From: Staphylococcus argenteus
GTDB taxonomy: Bacteria > Bacillota > Bacilli > Staphylococcales > Staphylococcaceae
Assembly (NCBI RefSeq): GCF_000236925.1
Contig: NC_016941.1
Span: 806,001-870,000 of the forward strand
Length of the DNA stretch: 64,000 nucleotides
Direction of reading: 5' to 3'
Below the pieces are notes generated by a model, which did not search any database, had not been told where the DNA came from, and saw only the letters and a list, made by a program, of their open reading frames with translations. The number at the start of each line of letters is the position of its first letter. The first letter of the stretch is position 1. A program made the translations under genes and the position numbers. This document shows positions 22,729 through 31,869 of the stretch, piece by piece.

Positions 22729-23274
22729 ATGTACAAATACTTAAGAAAAATTTCCGTTGCTACTATTGCGTCTTTTGTATTGGTGGGGCCTGTTTATTTT
22801 ACGATAGAATCAGGCAAAGCTAATGCTGAAACTGCTAAAGCGGTTGATAAGGAAATGAAGCAAAGAGAAAAAATTGCAAATGCTTTGTTAGAAGAGATAG
22901 ATAATAGTAAAGAAGATTTTAAAGACCCAAGTGTAACTGAAAAATTAAAAGGGCAAGTTAGAGATTATAAAAATGGTGTAGCAGAGAAAGGTAAAGCTAC
23001 CATAACGGCAAAAGTTGGAGCTAAAGCTATACGAGCTACTGTAAATAAGGTTGGAGAGAAAGCTTGGGATAAATTAGTTGCTAAAATTGAAAATACTACT
23101 GGCACAAAGCTAGTTATGTTCCATTATCAAAGTATTAATAAGTTTTGCGATATTTTAACAGGTTTTGAGGGTGATTTAGCTGACGGTATAGCTACAGGAT
23201 TGACAAATAATTTTGGTTTCAATAAACAATTTGCTTATATTGTAGCAAGAGCTTTCATTGCTATTGTATTATAG
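22729..23274 (+). CDS. Secreted protein with a hydrophobic glycine-rich C-terminus (unknown function)
   Basis: 181 aa. A signal peptide (Lys/Arg start, hydrophobic 9-24, cleavage likely after ANA at 33) leads to a charged helical region (35-70), a Lys/Ala-rich amphipathic segment (75-110) and a hydrophobic, Gly-rich C-terminus (about 135-181) ending in ARAFIAIVL. This last part resembles membrane-active bacteriocin peptides in composition only; I recognise no family. AAGGAG precedes the ATG. A 56-aa two-TM protein follows 13 bp later, an arrangement seen for toxin-immunity pairs. It lies on the accessory segment beside a transposase remnant. Confidence 0.75.
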   Translation: MYKYLRKISVATIASFVLVGPVYFTIESGKANAETAKAVDKEMKQREKIANALLEEIDNSKEDFKDPSVTEKLKGQVRDYKNGVAEKGKATITAKVGAKAIRATVNKVGEKAWDKLVAKIENTTGTKLVMFHYQSINKFCDILTGFEGDLADGIATGLTNNFGFNKQFAYIVARAFIAIVL

Positions 23275-23287
23275 GTGTGTGTTTGTG

Positions 23288-23458
23288 ATGAGTACCAATA
23301 AAAAAGTTTATTTGTTATTTTTAATAATAACTTTTATTATTTATATATCTTTACCTGTTATTCTTGGGAAAAATACGTTTGATGCTCGTTTGTTTGTTAT
23401 TTTTCCCTTGCTCTTTTTTGGAGCATTTTTGTTTTCATCTAATAATAAAAAGAAGTGA
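23288..23458 (+). CDS. Small two-TM membrane protein, possible partner/immunity protein
   Basis: 56 aa with two hydrophobic segments (about 7-25 and 33-50) and a Lys-rich end (SSNNKKK). The ATG at 23288 is preferred to an upstream frame opening that overlaps the previous gene; AGGTG lies about 10 bp before it. It is almost certainly cotranscribed with the secreted protein upstream. The immunity role is inference from size, topology and position. Confidence 0.7.
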   Translation: MSTNKKVYLLFLIITFIIYISLPVILGKNTFDARLFVIFPLLFFGAFLFSSNNKKK

Positions 23459-23545
23459 AATAGTAACAAATTAATTATTGTTTGAAAAATGAGTTGAAAT
23501 CTGTCAATCCACTTATTAGTCCATCTTCAAGTTAATTATATCGTT

Positions 23546-23574
23546 TCAAACGTCACTTTCGAGTGGCGTTTTTA
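23546..23574 (+). terminator. Terminator of the secreted/membrane pair
   Basis: AAACGTCACT and AGTGGCGTTT (one G-U pair) around a TTCG tetraloop, then TTTT. Confidence 0.75.
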
Positions 23575-23635
23575 TCTGAGAAACGCACTGTGTTGCAGTG
23601 AGGGGTGAATTTGCGTAATATTATATATAAAATAC

Positions 23636-23773
23636 ATGAAAGAGACTAAGTTATATAATGAAAAAATAAATAGAATCATTATTACATTAAGCTGCTTAAT
23701 AATATTAGGTTTTTGCATTTTTGTTGCTATGAAACACGAAATTGATTATAAAGATAAAATAATGTGGAAATGA
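23636..23773 (+). CDS. Possible 45-aa single-TM small protein
   Basis: An ATG-started frame of 45 codons: a charged N-terminus (KETKLYNEKINR), one hydrophobic helix (about 14-32) and a charged tail. There is no good ribosome site in front, so this may be a chance frame or a relic. It lies between the terminator at 23574 and the gene at 23883. Confidence 0.3.
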   Translation: MKETKLYNEKINRIIITLSCLIILGFCIFVAMKHEIDYKDKIMWK

Positions 23774-23882
23774 TAATTTAATAATGTACACTTTTGATTT
23801 TTTATGTATATATAGTTTTTTAAAATCTAGAGATAATTTTGTGAAATTACAATAATACAATTAAATTGAAATAGGTGAAAAT

Positions 23883-24821
23883 ATGAAAAATAAATTTAGT
23901 CAATTTTTGAAAAGCGAAAGATCATTTTCCATCTTTTTAAGTATCTCATTGGTTTTAATAATAACAGGTAGTATAGTTTTTAATTTGTGTAAAAATGGCG
24001 AAACATTGCTTGATGAAAGTGTTTTTTCATTGGCTGCATTTACTATGCTAATATATACTTCATATCTTCAAAATAAAGACTTAAAATTAACTAGAAAAGA
24101 ACTGGAGATGACTAGAGAAGAATTAAAAGGAACAAAAGAAGTACAAGAAAAACAAAAGGACCAAATGATTAAAAGTAATGAAATGATGAAAGAAACAATT
24201 ATACAATCTAGGTACTTTGAATTATTAAGAGTTAAAGAAGATACATATAAATTGGTTGAAGATGAAAAGGGATCTAATTTATCTTCGTATATTCGAAAAT
24301 ATAAATTAACGATAATAAATAAGTTGATAAGATCAACAAATGAAGACGTTATGAATGAAATATTAGAAGACTATATAATTAATAATTATATTGAAATGTC
24401 AGTAGATGATTATAAGGAAGGCAGGTTGAATATTTCAGAATACTATTTAAATTCAATTCTGAAAAAAAGAGAAAATGGAAGCGAATTAAATGAAATTTTA
24501 AAAACCGTATTTAATAATATTAAACCTAGTTGTAACTTGGAATTGAGTAGAAATCAGGAAAAATTATATAAAACACATAAAATAATTGTAGATTTAATAA
24601 AGTATATAGATGAGAAAAATAGACCTAAAGGATTTAATTCAAAAGTAAAAAGTATTAATAATTTAGATAAGTTGAAACCGGTGTTAGATATATTTAGTGA
24701 TCCAGTAGTCAAAACTGATTATACTTTATATGAATTATATAATTTAATGTTACTAAAAGAAGAAAAACTATTTTATAAATGTGTGAATAATGAACTTTCT
24801 TATGAAGAGTTACTCAAATAG
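23883..24821 (+). CDS. Membrane/coiled-coil protein resembling phage abortive-infection proteins
   Basis: 312 aa. Two transmembrane segments (about 16-35 and 45-62) are followed by a coiled coil (about 63-108) and a soluble helical domain beginning with IQSRYFELLRVKEDTY. The order of two N-terminal TMs, coiled coil and an F-x-x-L-L motif is that of the putative AbiC-type phage exclusion family; this is an architectural match only. The gene is AT-rich even for this genome. It sits alone between two hairpins on the accessory segment. No nuclease or NTPase motif is visible. Confidence 0.65.
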   Translation: MKNKFSQFLKSERSFSIFLSISLVLIITGSIVFNLCKNGETLLDESVFSLAAFTMLIYTSYLQNKDLKLTRKELEMTREELKGTKEVQEKQKDQMIKSNEMMKETIIQSRYFELLRVKEDTYKLVEDEKGSNLSSYIRKYKLTIINKLIRSTNEDVMNEILEDYIINNYIEMSVDDYKEGRLNISEYYLNSILKKRENGSELNEILKTVFNNIKPSCNLELSRNQEKLYKTHKIIVDLIKYIDEKNRPKGFNSKVKSINNLDKLKPVLDIFSDPVVKTDYTLYELYNLMLLKEEKLFYKCVNNELSYEELLK

Positions 24822-24855
24822 ATTAGATATTATTTAGTAAGGGGAGTATAAAACA

Positions 24856-24888
24856 ACAAAAAAGAGTAGGCGAGCTACTCTTTTTTAT
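24856..24888. terminator. Bidirectional terminator
   Basis: AAAAAAGAGTAG and CTACTCTTTTTT form a perfect stem with a 5-nt loop. It ends the Abi-like gene (+) and can serve the lipoprotein gene (-). Confidence 0.85.
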
Positions 24889-24986
24889 TATATTTAACAA
24901 TTAAATTGGTGTGTCATTATGAGTGTAAGTAAGCTAATTTATAATAACAACAATGATTATAACGCTGAATGCGAGCATTCATAAAT

Positions 24987-25721
24987 TTATACTTCATCTA
25001 AAGCACTGTGGTCGTCATCTTTTTCCTTTTCTTTTTCTTTCTCTTTCTCTCGTTCTTGTTCTTTTTTGTACTCTTCTTCAAATTCTTTTTCTTTCTTTTC
25101 TACTTCTTCTCTTGTTTCCGCTCTATGAGAAAAATCTTCGGTTTTAAGTTTACTAAATTTGAATGTTTTAGAATCAACGGTTTTGTCTTCTGAGTATTTA
25201 TGGACATTTAAATTAATATTACCATCGCCTCTTAACTCATAAATAAACATGGCTTGTGCAGTTTTGCCTTTTTTAATTTGATCTTGGTTATGTTCTGTCC
25301 AATCTTTATATTTTTTATCACTTAAAAGATAACCATCTCTTAATTTATTTACTGTATTTTTATCATCTTGAGTGATATTAATATAGTCATGAGAAATCGA
25401 AGATGGATTATTATCTGAATCGTCTTTTTTAGCAGTTATTTCCATTTTAAAAGCGATATATTTCTTTTTCTCATCTTTTTCGTTAATGATAAATGGTTCT
25501 TTTATTTTAGCTTCAAATTTATCACTAACAATTGTATCGCCTTTAATTTTTATATCCATATTTTTTTTACTTTTAAATTCTTTAAGCTCTTCATTTAATT
25601 CTTCATTGTCACTTTCTTTCTTTTTGTGACTAGTGCTCTCTTTTTTTGCACTATCATGATGATGTCCACAAGCACCTAATATAAGTGTACTTGCTAATAA
25701 TATCCCCATTACCTTTTTCAT
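24987..25721 (-). CDS. DUF5067-type lipoprotein
   Basis: 244 aa. Lipobox LGAC with Cys18, a His/Ser/Lys-rich linker (19-50), a beta-rich domain (about 55-200) of the immunoglobulin-like DUF4352/DUF5067 type found in Firmicute lipoproteins, and a striking tail of alternating Glu and Lys (about 205-240). The tail is encoded by a nearly pure polypurine strand. The domain is an extracellular binding module of unknown ligand. The start at 25721 (minus) follows AAAGGAGAC. Confidence 0.82.
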   Translation of the reverse strand: MKKVMGILLASTLILGACGHHHDSAKKESTSHKKKESDNEELNEELKEFKSKKNMDIKIKGDTIVSDKFEAKIKEPFIINEKDEKKKYIAFKMEITAKKDDSDNNPSSISHDYINITQDDKNTVNKLRDGYLLSDKKYKDWTEHNQDQIKKGKTAQAMFIYELRGDGNINLNVHKYSEDKTVDSKTFKFSKLKTEDFSHRAETREEVEKKEKEFEEEYKKEQEREKEKEKEKEKDDDHSALDEV

Positions 25722-25739
25722 TTAACATGTCTCCTTTAT

Positions 25740-26160
25740 TTCGCAAAGATTTATTTTAAAAACTCTAAATGACTTATCATTTTGAGTAATTAAACAAAAT
25801 TAGTATTTGTGGGTTTCTAAGATGATATTAAATAATTTGTGTAATAATAATTCTATGTATTGTTGCAATAAATTAATACAACTATAATTACTAATATTAT
25901 ATATCTTTTATTGATAAAAATATATTACTATTTATAAAAAATGGTGAATTATCGAAAAATTTAATTGTAGAAGTTTGATTTATTGGAAATTTGCGCTTAT
26001 TAAAATAAATTAATTTAACTTATTGCGTGGGTCTTAATATTTGATAAATAAAATGAGTAGTAATATGGATAATTTTTAATTTTAAAGATGTAAGGTATGA
26101 TGGTAATTAATTTTTATTCTAAAAAGGATTATCAAACAAGCACTATTGCTATTTATGTTT
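25740..26160. other. AT-rich intergenic region
   Basis: About 420 bp between a divergent lipoprotein gene and the marR-like gene, very low in GC. I see no coding frame with a ribosome site and no clear hairpin. Confidence 0.5.
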
Positions 26161-26178
26161 ATTTTTCAATCTCTTTCG

Positions 26179-26207
26179 TTGCATTATAGTACACCTAGGT
26201 GTACTAT
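26179..26207 (+). promoter_or_regulatory. Promoter with perfect palindromic operator for the MarR-type gene
   Basis: TTGCAT (26179-26184), 17-nt spacer, TACTAT (26202-26207). A perfect 22-bp palindrome with arms ATAGTACACC/GGTGTACTAT spans 26186-26207 and covers the spacer and -10 box. MarR proteins bind palindromes of this size, so autoregulation by the downstream gene is likely. Confidence 0.8.
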
Positions 26208-26245
26208 TTGAATGAGTCAGTACAATTATTTCGAAGGAGGTATTT

Positions 26246-26680
26246 ATGGACAATATAAAATTTGAGCAATTTAATGAACTACATTTAGGGTTTATTGAAT
26301 TAAGTAAAGTTATTAATGAAGTGATAGAAGAACAGAATATTGAAATTTCTAGAGAACAGATGGGTGTATTTAAATTACTCTTTGAAAATAAGCAGATGAC
26401 AATGAAAGAAATTGCTGAAAGGCAAGGTGTTTTTAAAACTGCCATTTCTAAGCGAATAAAAAAGATGGAAGAAAAGGGCTTTGTAAAAAAAATAAGTTCA
26501 AAAGATAAAAGGGAAAAAGTAGTAGTGTTAACAGAATTTGGAATTTCATTTTATAAAAACAGGCAGCTACTGCTCTATAAAGGATTAGAGAAAAAACTCA
26601 AATTGTCTAATTCAGATACTGAGGTTTTAATTACACACATAAATGAAATTAAAAAAATTTTAGTAAAGGATGACAAGTAA
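26246..26680 (+). CDS. MarR-family transcriptional regulator
   Basis: 144 aa. Winged helix-turn-helix core (about 50-105, TMKEIAERQGVFKTAISKRIKKMEEKGFV then the wing SSKDKREKVVVLTEFG). AAGGAGG precedes the ATG. The stop codon is directly followed by the ATG of the hydrolase gene, so both are one operon, controlled by a palindrome over the promoter. The signal that relieves repression is unknown. Confidence 0.88.
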   Translation: MDNIKFEQFNELHLGFIELSKVINEVIEEQNIEISREQMGVFKLLFENKQMTMKEIAERQGVFKTAISKRIKKMEEKGFVKKISSKDKREKVVVLTEFGISFYKNRQLLLYKGLEKKLKLSNSDTEVLITHINEIKKILVKDDK

Positions 26681-27505
26681 ATGAATGACAAAATAAAAGT
26701 ACACGTATTACACACAGGTAAAGTGATTGTTGATGAGGCATTACCATTTGGTTATAAAAATAATCCTCCATTAGCTTGGACAGGTATGTTTAGATCGAAA
26801 AAGCATCAAGTTAAATTACCAGTTTCTGCATATTTGATTGAACATCCTAAAGGGTTAATATTAATTGATACAGGATGGCATACAGATAATCGAAAACACC
26901 AGCTTAAAAATTTGTTATTCCAATATCCAGTTAATAAAGCTGAACTACCTGAAGGACAAGCTATACATGAACAATTAATTAAACTATGTTATAAACCGAG
27001 TGATATAGATTATGTAGTAATGAGTCATATGCATTGTGACCATGCTGATGTTTTAAGATTAGTAAAGCATGCTAAGAAAATTATTCTAAGTGAGGAAGAA
27101 CATACAGCTATTTTAAATGATAAATTACATTACTTGCCTCATGAATGGAAAGGTGTAAACCTTGAAACATTTAAATTTACTGACAGTGACATAGGACCGA
27201 AAAAGAAATCATTTGATTTATTTGGTGATGGCACGATTACAATGGTTTGGGTACCAGGGCACAGTAAAGGACTTTCTTCAACGATTATAAAAAACGAAAA
27301 CAGTGACAAGTATCTTTTACTCGCTTCAGATGTAGGTTATGCCGCTAAATCATGGGAAGAAAATATTTTACCTGGGGTTTTAGTTGATAAAAATGAAGCT
27401 CAAAAGTCACTAAATTGGATTAAAATGATGGCAAATAATCCAAATTGTATAGAAGCAATCGCAAATCATAATGTAAATGTAAAGCCACATGTTGTTGAAT
27501 TATAA
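26681..27505 (+). CDS. Metallo-beta-lactamase-fold hydrolase, lactonase-like
   Basis: 274 aa. The zinc motif HMHCDH is at residues 116-121, and a second His lies in VWVPGHSKG (about 193). Proteins of this length with substrate Tyr/Asp features belong to the AiiA/YtnP lactonase branch, which opens homoserine lactones or related lactones. Staphylococci make no homoserine lactones, so action on foreign signals or other lactones is possible but unproven. It starts immediately after the marR-like stop (TAA-ATG). Confidence 0.83.
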   Translation: MNDKIKVHVLHTGKVIVDEALPFGYKNNPPLAWTGMFRSKKHQVKLPVSAYLIEHPKGLILIDTGWHTDNRKHQLKNLLFQYPVNKAELPEGQAIHEQLIKLCYKPSDIDYVVMSHMHCDHADVLRLVKHAKKIILSEEEHTAILNDKLHYLPHEWKGVNLETFKFTDSDIGPKKKSFDLFGDGTITMVWVPGHSKGLSSTIIKNENSDKYLLLASDVGYAAKSWEENILPGVLVDKNEAQKSLNWIKMMANNPNCIEAIANHNVNVKPHVVEL

Positions 27506-27739
27506 TAAATAAAGCATTACTGAAAATGATATATAGTATTTATTGAATGAGCTGACATAGCGGTGTATATAGTTAGTAAGACTTCTATGATGAAACCTAA
27601 GATTTAGATTATATTAAAGTAGAAAATATTATTGTGATTTTAACAACCAAAATGATTTTTGAAACAAAGTAATTAGGAATATATTTTAAGAAAATGGTAG
27701 GATAGTTTCTATAAAATAGAAAAAGTAGGAGGTATGTAA

Positions 27740-28264
27740 ATGAAGATAAGAAAAATTAACAAACAGGATTTTTCTCAAGTAGATCAATTAATTAGGAAAG
27801 CTTTTGAAAATACTGAACATGGTTATGGAAATGAAGCAGAATTAGTAGATAAAATTCGACAAAGTGATGAATATGATCCGAATTTAGAATTGGTTGCAAT
27901 TATAAATGACAAAGTAGTTGGCCATGGATTATTAAGTGATGTTTATCTTGATACAGAAGACAGTCGAGAAATCGGTTTAGTTTTAGCGCCAGTAGCAGTT
28001 GATATTAATTATCAAAACAAAGGTATTGGAAAACAATTAATAGCGTCATTAGAAGAGATAGCGATAATGAAAGGTTATGATTTTATAAGTGTATTAGGAT
28101 GGCCAACATATTACTCAAATCTTGGATATAAACGTGCAAGTCTATTTAATATTTATCCGCCATTTGAAGGCGTTCCGGATGAAGCATTTTTAATTAAAGA
28201 ACTGAAAATTAACGGGTTAGAAGGAAAGAATGGCATCATTCATTATTCATCGGCATTTGAATAA
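27740..28264 (+). CDS. GNAT-family N-acetyltransferase (YhbS-like)
   Basis: 174 aa. Acetyl-CoA binding motif V.PVAVDINYQNKGIGKQLI (about 89-107, Q/R-x-x-G-x-G/A) and the C-terminal LGWPTYYSNLGYKRA typical of the YhbS/COG3153 branch. The acceptor substrate is unknown. AGGAGGT lies before the ATG. It is a single gene between the MarR-hydrolase pair and clfA. Confidence 0.87.
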   Translation: MKIRKINKQDFSQVDQLIRKAFENTEHGYGNEAELVDKIRQSDEYDPNLELVAIINDKVVGHGLLSDVYLDTEDSREIGLVLAPVAVDINYQNKGIGKQLIASLEEIAIMKGYDFISVLGWPTYYSNLGYKRASLFNIYPPFEGVPDEAFLIKELKINGLEGKNGIIHYSSAFE

Positions 28265-28284
28265 TGTGAAATTGAATTGATAAA

Positions 28285-28347
28285 AAGGAACAATACAGCG
28301 TTGTATATTACGTACAATACAATGATGTGTTGTTGTTTTTATTTTTA
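28285..28347 (+). terminator. Imperfect terminator hairpin
   Basis: GGAACAATACAGCGTTGTAT and ACAATACAATGATGTGTTGTT pair imperfectly and run into TTTTTATTTTT. Confidence 0.55.
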
Positions 28348-28477
28348 AGAAGAAAATATATTCATAAATATTCAATCAGTCAATTTTAGCGTAATGAATA
28401 AAACATTTAATTGTAATTAAAGTAATAAACAAAATAATTGCTAATGTACAATTATGGTGTATAATTGCAATAATATA

Positions 28478-28502
28478 GATTAAATATATCTTAAATGGGT
28501 AT
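28478..28502 (+). promoter_or_regulatory. SigB-type promoter of clfA
   Basis: GATTAA, 13-nt spacer, GGGTAT, against the staphylococcal SigB consensus GTTTAA-N12-15-GGGTAT (one mismatch). It ends 40 bp before the clfA ATG. clfA is a known SigB target. Confidence 0.7.
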
Positions 28503-28541
28503 ACACCTAATATAAAATGAAATGTTAAAAGAGGGAATATA

Positions 28542-31500
28542 ATGAATATGAAGAAAAAAGAAAAACACGCAATTCGGAAAAATTCACTTGGCGTGGCTTC
28601 AGTTCTTTTAGGAACACTAATAGGCTTTGGACTGCTCAGTAGTAAAGAAGCGGATGCAAGTGAAAATAGTGTAACACAATCAGACAGTTCGAGTAGCGAA
28701 GACAAAAGTAAAGAGTCAAGCAATGTAAATGCATCACCTCAAACGGACAACACAAATACAGCGACAAATGCAAACGATAGTGGATCAGAAGTAGCGCAAA
28801 GCACGGCGCAGCAGGAAACGACACAACAAACAAATACGGCAACGGCTACGGAAGTGACGCCTACAACAGCTGAACAAACAACTACGACAGTAAATGAAAC
28901 TTCAGCTTCAAACGATGCACAATCGACTACAACAAATCAAAACACTACACCAGAAACAACACAATCTAATAGTACGACTGGAGAACAACCAACTAATAAA
29001 GAAGAATTAGTGAATCAACCAAGTAATACAACGGCTTCTAATGATACGAACGATGTATCATCTGTAAATTCACCTCAAAATTCTACAAATACAGATAATG
29101 TTTCATCAACGCAAGATACTTCAACTGAAACAACACCTTCAAACAACGAATCAACTATCCAGAACAAAGATGTAGTAAATAACGCAGTTAATACAAGTAC
29201 GCCAAGAATGAGAGCATTTAGTTTAGCGGCAGTAGCAGCAGATGCAGCTAGTGGTAGCGATATTACAGATCAATTAACTGATGTAAAAGTAGCTATCAAT
29301 TCAGGTGATACTGTTTATCCTCACCAAGCAGGATATGTTAATTTAAATTATGCATTTTCAGTGCCAAATTCTGCTGTTAAAGGTGACACATTCAAAATCA
29401 CAGTACCTAAAGAGTTGAATTTAAATGGTGTAACATCAACTGCAAAAGTACCTCCAATTATGGCTGGAGATCAAGTGTTAGCAAATGGAGTTATTGATAG
29501 TGACGGTAATGTTATTTATACATTTACAGATTATGTTGACAATAAAGAAAATGTAACGGCAAGTATTAACATGCCTGCATATATAGATCCTGAAAATGTA
29601 ACACATACAGGTAATGTAACATTAACAACAGGTATTGGTAGTAATACTGCTAGTAAGACAGTGTTAGTTGATTATGAGAAGTATGGTAAATTTTATAATT
29701 TATCGATTAAAGGTACGATTGACCAAATTGATAAAACTAATAATACGTATCGTCAAACAATTTATGTTAATCCGAGTGGTGATAATGTAATTGCCCCAGT
29801 GTTAACAGGTAACTTGAAGCCTAATACAAATAGTAACGCTTTAATTGATAAAAATAATACAGACATTAAAGTATACAAAGTAGATAATACTGCGGACTTA
29901 TCTGAAAGCTATTACGTTAATCCTGATAATTTTGAAGATGTAACAAGTAGTGTAAATATTACGTTCCCTAATCCAAATCAATACAAAGTAGAGTTTAATA
30001 CGCCTGACGATCAAATTACAACACCATATATTGTTGTTGTAAATGGACATATTGATCCTAATAGTACTGGAGATTTGGCATTACGTTCAACTTTATATGG
30101 CTATAATTCAAATTTTGTATGGCGCTCAATGTCTTGGGATAATGAAGTTGCATTTAATAATGGTTCAGGTTCAGGTGATGGAATTGATAAACCAGTTGTT
30201 CCAGAACAGCCGGATGAACCAGGTGAAATTGAACCAATTCCTGAAGACTCCGATTCAGATTCAACAAGTGATTCAGGGTCAGATAGTGGTTCAGGTTCTG
30301 ATAGCACATCGGATTCAACAAGTGATTCAGGATCAGATAGTGGTTCAGATTCAACGAGCGATTCAGACTCAGCGAGCGATTCCGATTCAGCAAGTGATTC
30401 GGATTCAGCGAGCGATTCAGATTCAGCAAGTGATTCAGACTCAGCGAGCGATTCAGATTCAGCGAGCGATTCGGATTCAGCAAGCGATTCCGATTCAGCG
30501 AGCGATTCAGATTCAGCGAGCGATTCGGATTCAGACAGTGATTCAGATTCAGATAGCGATTCCGATTCAGATAGTGACTCTGACTCAGACAGTGACTCAG
30601 ATTCAGATAGCGATTCCGATTCAGATAGTGATTCAGACTCAGATAGCGATTCCGATTCAGACAGTGACTCAGATTCAGATAGTGACTCGGACTCAGACAG
30701 TGACTCAGACTCAGACAGTGACTCAGATTCAGATAGCGATTCCGATTCAGACAGTGACTCAGACTCAGATAGCGATTCCGACTCAGATAGCGACTCAGAC
30801 TCAGATAGCGATTCCGACTCAGATAGCGACTCAGACTCAGATAGCGATTCCGATTCAGACAGTGACTCAGACTCAGATAGCGATTCCGATTCAGACAGTG
30901 ACTCAGATTCAGCAAGCGATTCCGACTCAGATAGCGATTCCGATTCAGATAGCGACTCAGATTCAGATAGCGATTCAGATAGCGACTCAGATTCAGACAG
31001 CGACTCCGATTCAGACAGTGACTCAGATTCAGATAGTGACTCTGACTCAGACAGTGATTCAGATTCAGACAGCGACTCAGATTCAGAAAGTGATTCAGGA
31101 TCAGATAGCGACTCAGATTCAGGCAGTGACTCGGATTCAGACAGCGACTCCGACTCAGGTAGCGATTCGGATTCAGGAAGTGATTCGGATTCAGGAAGTG
31201 ATTCAGGATCAGATAGCGACTCCGACTCAGATAGCGACTCAGACTCAGATAGTGATTCCGATTCAGGCAGTGATTCAGATTCAGGAAGTGATTCGGATTC
31301 AGGAAGTGATTCAGGATCAGATAGCGACTCAGATTCTGACAGCGACTCCGACTCAGGTAACGATTCCGATTCAGGTAGCGACTCAGACTCAGATAGTGAT
31401 TCGGATTCAGGAAGTGATTCAGGATCAGATAGCGACTCAGATTCTGACAGCGACTCCGACTCAGGTAACGATTCCGATTCAGGTAGCGACTCAGACTCAG

Positions 31501-31772
31501 ATAGTGATTCGGATTCAGATAGTGACTCAGATTCTAATAATGCATTTGATCCAGCAAAAGACACTGAATCAAAAGGTAATGTAGTTCCACCAAATACTTC
31601 TCAAAATGATGTCAATGCTACTGATAAAAAAGAAGATAAAAATAGTAAGGAACCATTACCAGATACTGGTTCAGATGATTCAACGAATACGTCATTAATT
31701 TGGGGATTCCTTGCATCATTAGGTTCATTACTACTTTTCAGAAGAAAAAAAGAAAATAAAGATAAGAAATAA
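28542..31772 (+). CDS. clfA: Clumping factor A, fibrinogen-binding wall-anchored adhesin
   Basis: 1,076 aa. YSIRK-type signal peptide ([16 protein letters not shown]; cleavage about residue 39), Ser/Thr-rich N1 subdomain (40-220), N2-N3 fibrinogen-binding domains (about 221-555, with the dock-lock-latch segment), a 430-residue Ser-Asp repeat stalk (569-998), a spacer, LPDTG sortase motif (1039-1043), a membrane helix and a positive tail. It binds the fibrinogen gamma chain and clumps cells in plasma. N1 differs strongly from the S. aureus sequence I recall while N2-N3 is much closer. AAAAGAGGGA is before the ATG. Length varies between strains through the repeat. Confidence 0.96.
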   Translation: MNMKKKEKHAIRKNSLGVASVLLGTLIGFGLLSSKEADASENSVTQSDSSSSEDKSKESSNVNASPQTDNTNTATNANDSGSEVAQSTAQQETTQQTNTATATEVTPTTAEQTTTTVNETSASNDAQSTTTNQNTTPETTQSNSTTGEQPTNKEELVNQPSNTTASNDTNDVSSVNSPQNSTNTDNVSSTQDTSTETTPSNNESTIQNKDVVNNAVNTSTPRMRAFSLAAVAADAASGSDITDQLTDVKVAINSGDTVYPHQAGYVNLNYAFSVPNSAVKGDTFKITVPKELNLNGVTSTAKVPPIMAGDQVLANGVIDSDGNVIYTFTDYVDNKENVTASINMPAYIDPENVTHTGNVTLTTGIGSNTASKTVLVDYEKYGKFYNLSIKGTIDQIDKTNNTYRQTIYVNPSGDNVIAPVLTGNLKPNTNSNALIDKNNTDIKVYKVDNTADLSESYYVNPDNFEDVTSSVNITFPNPNQYKVEFNTPDDQITTPYIVVVNGHIDPNSTGDLALRSTLYGYNSNFVWRSMSWDNEVAFNNGSGSGDGIDKPVVPEQPDEPGEIEPIPEDSDSDSTSDSGSDSGSGSDSTSDSTSDSGSDSGSDSTSDSDSASDSDSASDSDSASDSDSASDSDSASDSDSASDSDSASDSDSASDSDSASDSDSDSDSDSDSDSDSDSDSDSDSDSDSDSDSDSDSDSDSDSDSDSDSDSDSDSDSDSDSDSDSDSDSDSDSDSDSDSDSDSDSDSDSDSDSDSDSDSDSDSDSDSDSDSDSDSDSDSDSDSDSDSDSDSASDSDSDSDSDSDSDSDSDSDSDSDSDSDSDSDSDSDSDSDSDSDSDSDSDSDSDSDSESDSGSDSDSDSGSDSDSDSDSDSGSDSDSGSDSDSGSDSGSDSDSDSDSDSDSDSDSDSGSDSDSGSDSDSGSDSGSDSDSDSDSDSDSGNDSDSGSDSDSDSDSDSGSDSGSDSDSDSDSDSDSGNDSDSGSDSDSDSDSDSDSDSDSNNAFDPAKDTESKGNVVPPNTSQNDVNATDKKEDKNSKEPLPDTGSDDSTNTSLIWGFLASLGSLLLFRRKKENKDKK
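30246..31535 (+). repeat. clfA Ser-Asp repeat (18-bp units, distal 108-bp higher-order repeat)
   Basis: 1,290 bp of 18-bp units coding DSDSDS with silent variation (TCN/AGY Ser codons). The proximal part carries Ala substitutions (SDSDSAS), the middle is nearly pure SD, and the distal part carries Gly/Asn. In the distal part AGGATCAGATAGCGAC recurs at 31097, 31205, 31313 and 31421, exactly 108 bp apart. Confidence 0.95.
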
Positions 31773-31809
31773 GTAATGATTATATTAAATTAATATAAAG
31801 ATTAACGAA

Positions 31810-31837
31810 GAAGCTACCTTTACAGGTGGCTTTTTTA
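31810..31837 (+). terminator. clfA terminator
   Basis: AGCTACCT and AGGTGGCT with a 4-nt loop and TTTTTT, 38 bp after the stop. Confidence 0.8.
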
Positions 31838-31869
31838 CTTGGATTTTGCAAAAATATTGTTCGAATATA

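Noticed and set aside
22729..23274. Superantigen or pore-forming toxin of a known staphylococcal class
   Set aside because: No superantigen fold motif, no phenol-soluble modulin size, no leukocidin rim or stem pattern; only composition suggests membrane activity.
25008..25193. Phe/Leu-rich frames opposite the lipoprotein tail
   Set aside because: They are the reverse complement of the polypurine Glu-Lys tract, giving artificial hydrophobic peptides.
30043..31584. Long open frames in other frames and on the minus strand across the clfA Ser-Asp repeat
   Set aside because: The 18-bp repeat lacks stop codons in several frames, so long open frames arise automatically. They have repetitive low-complexity products (e.g. 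SES-rich), no ribosome sites, and overlap a well-supported adhesin gene.
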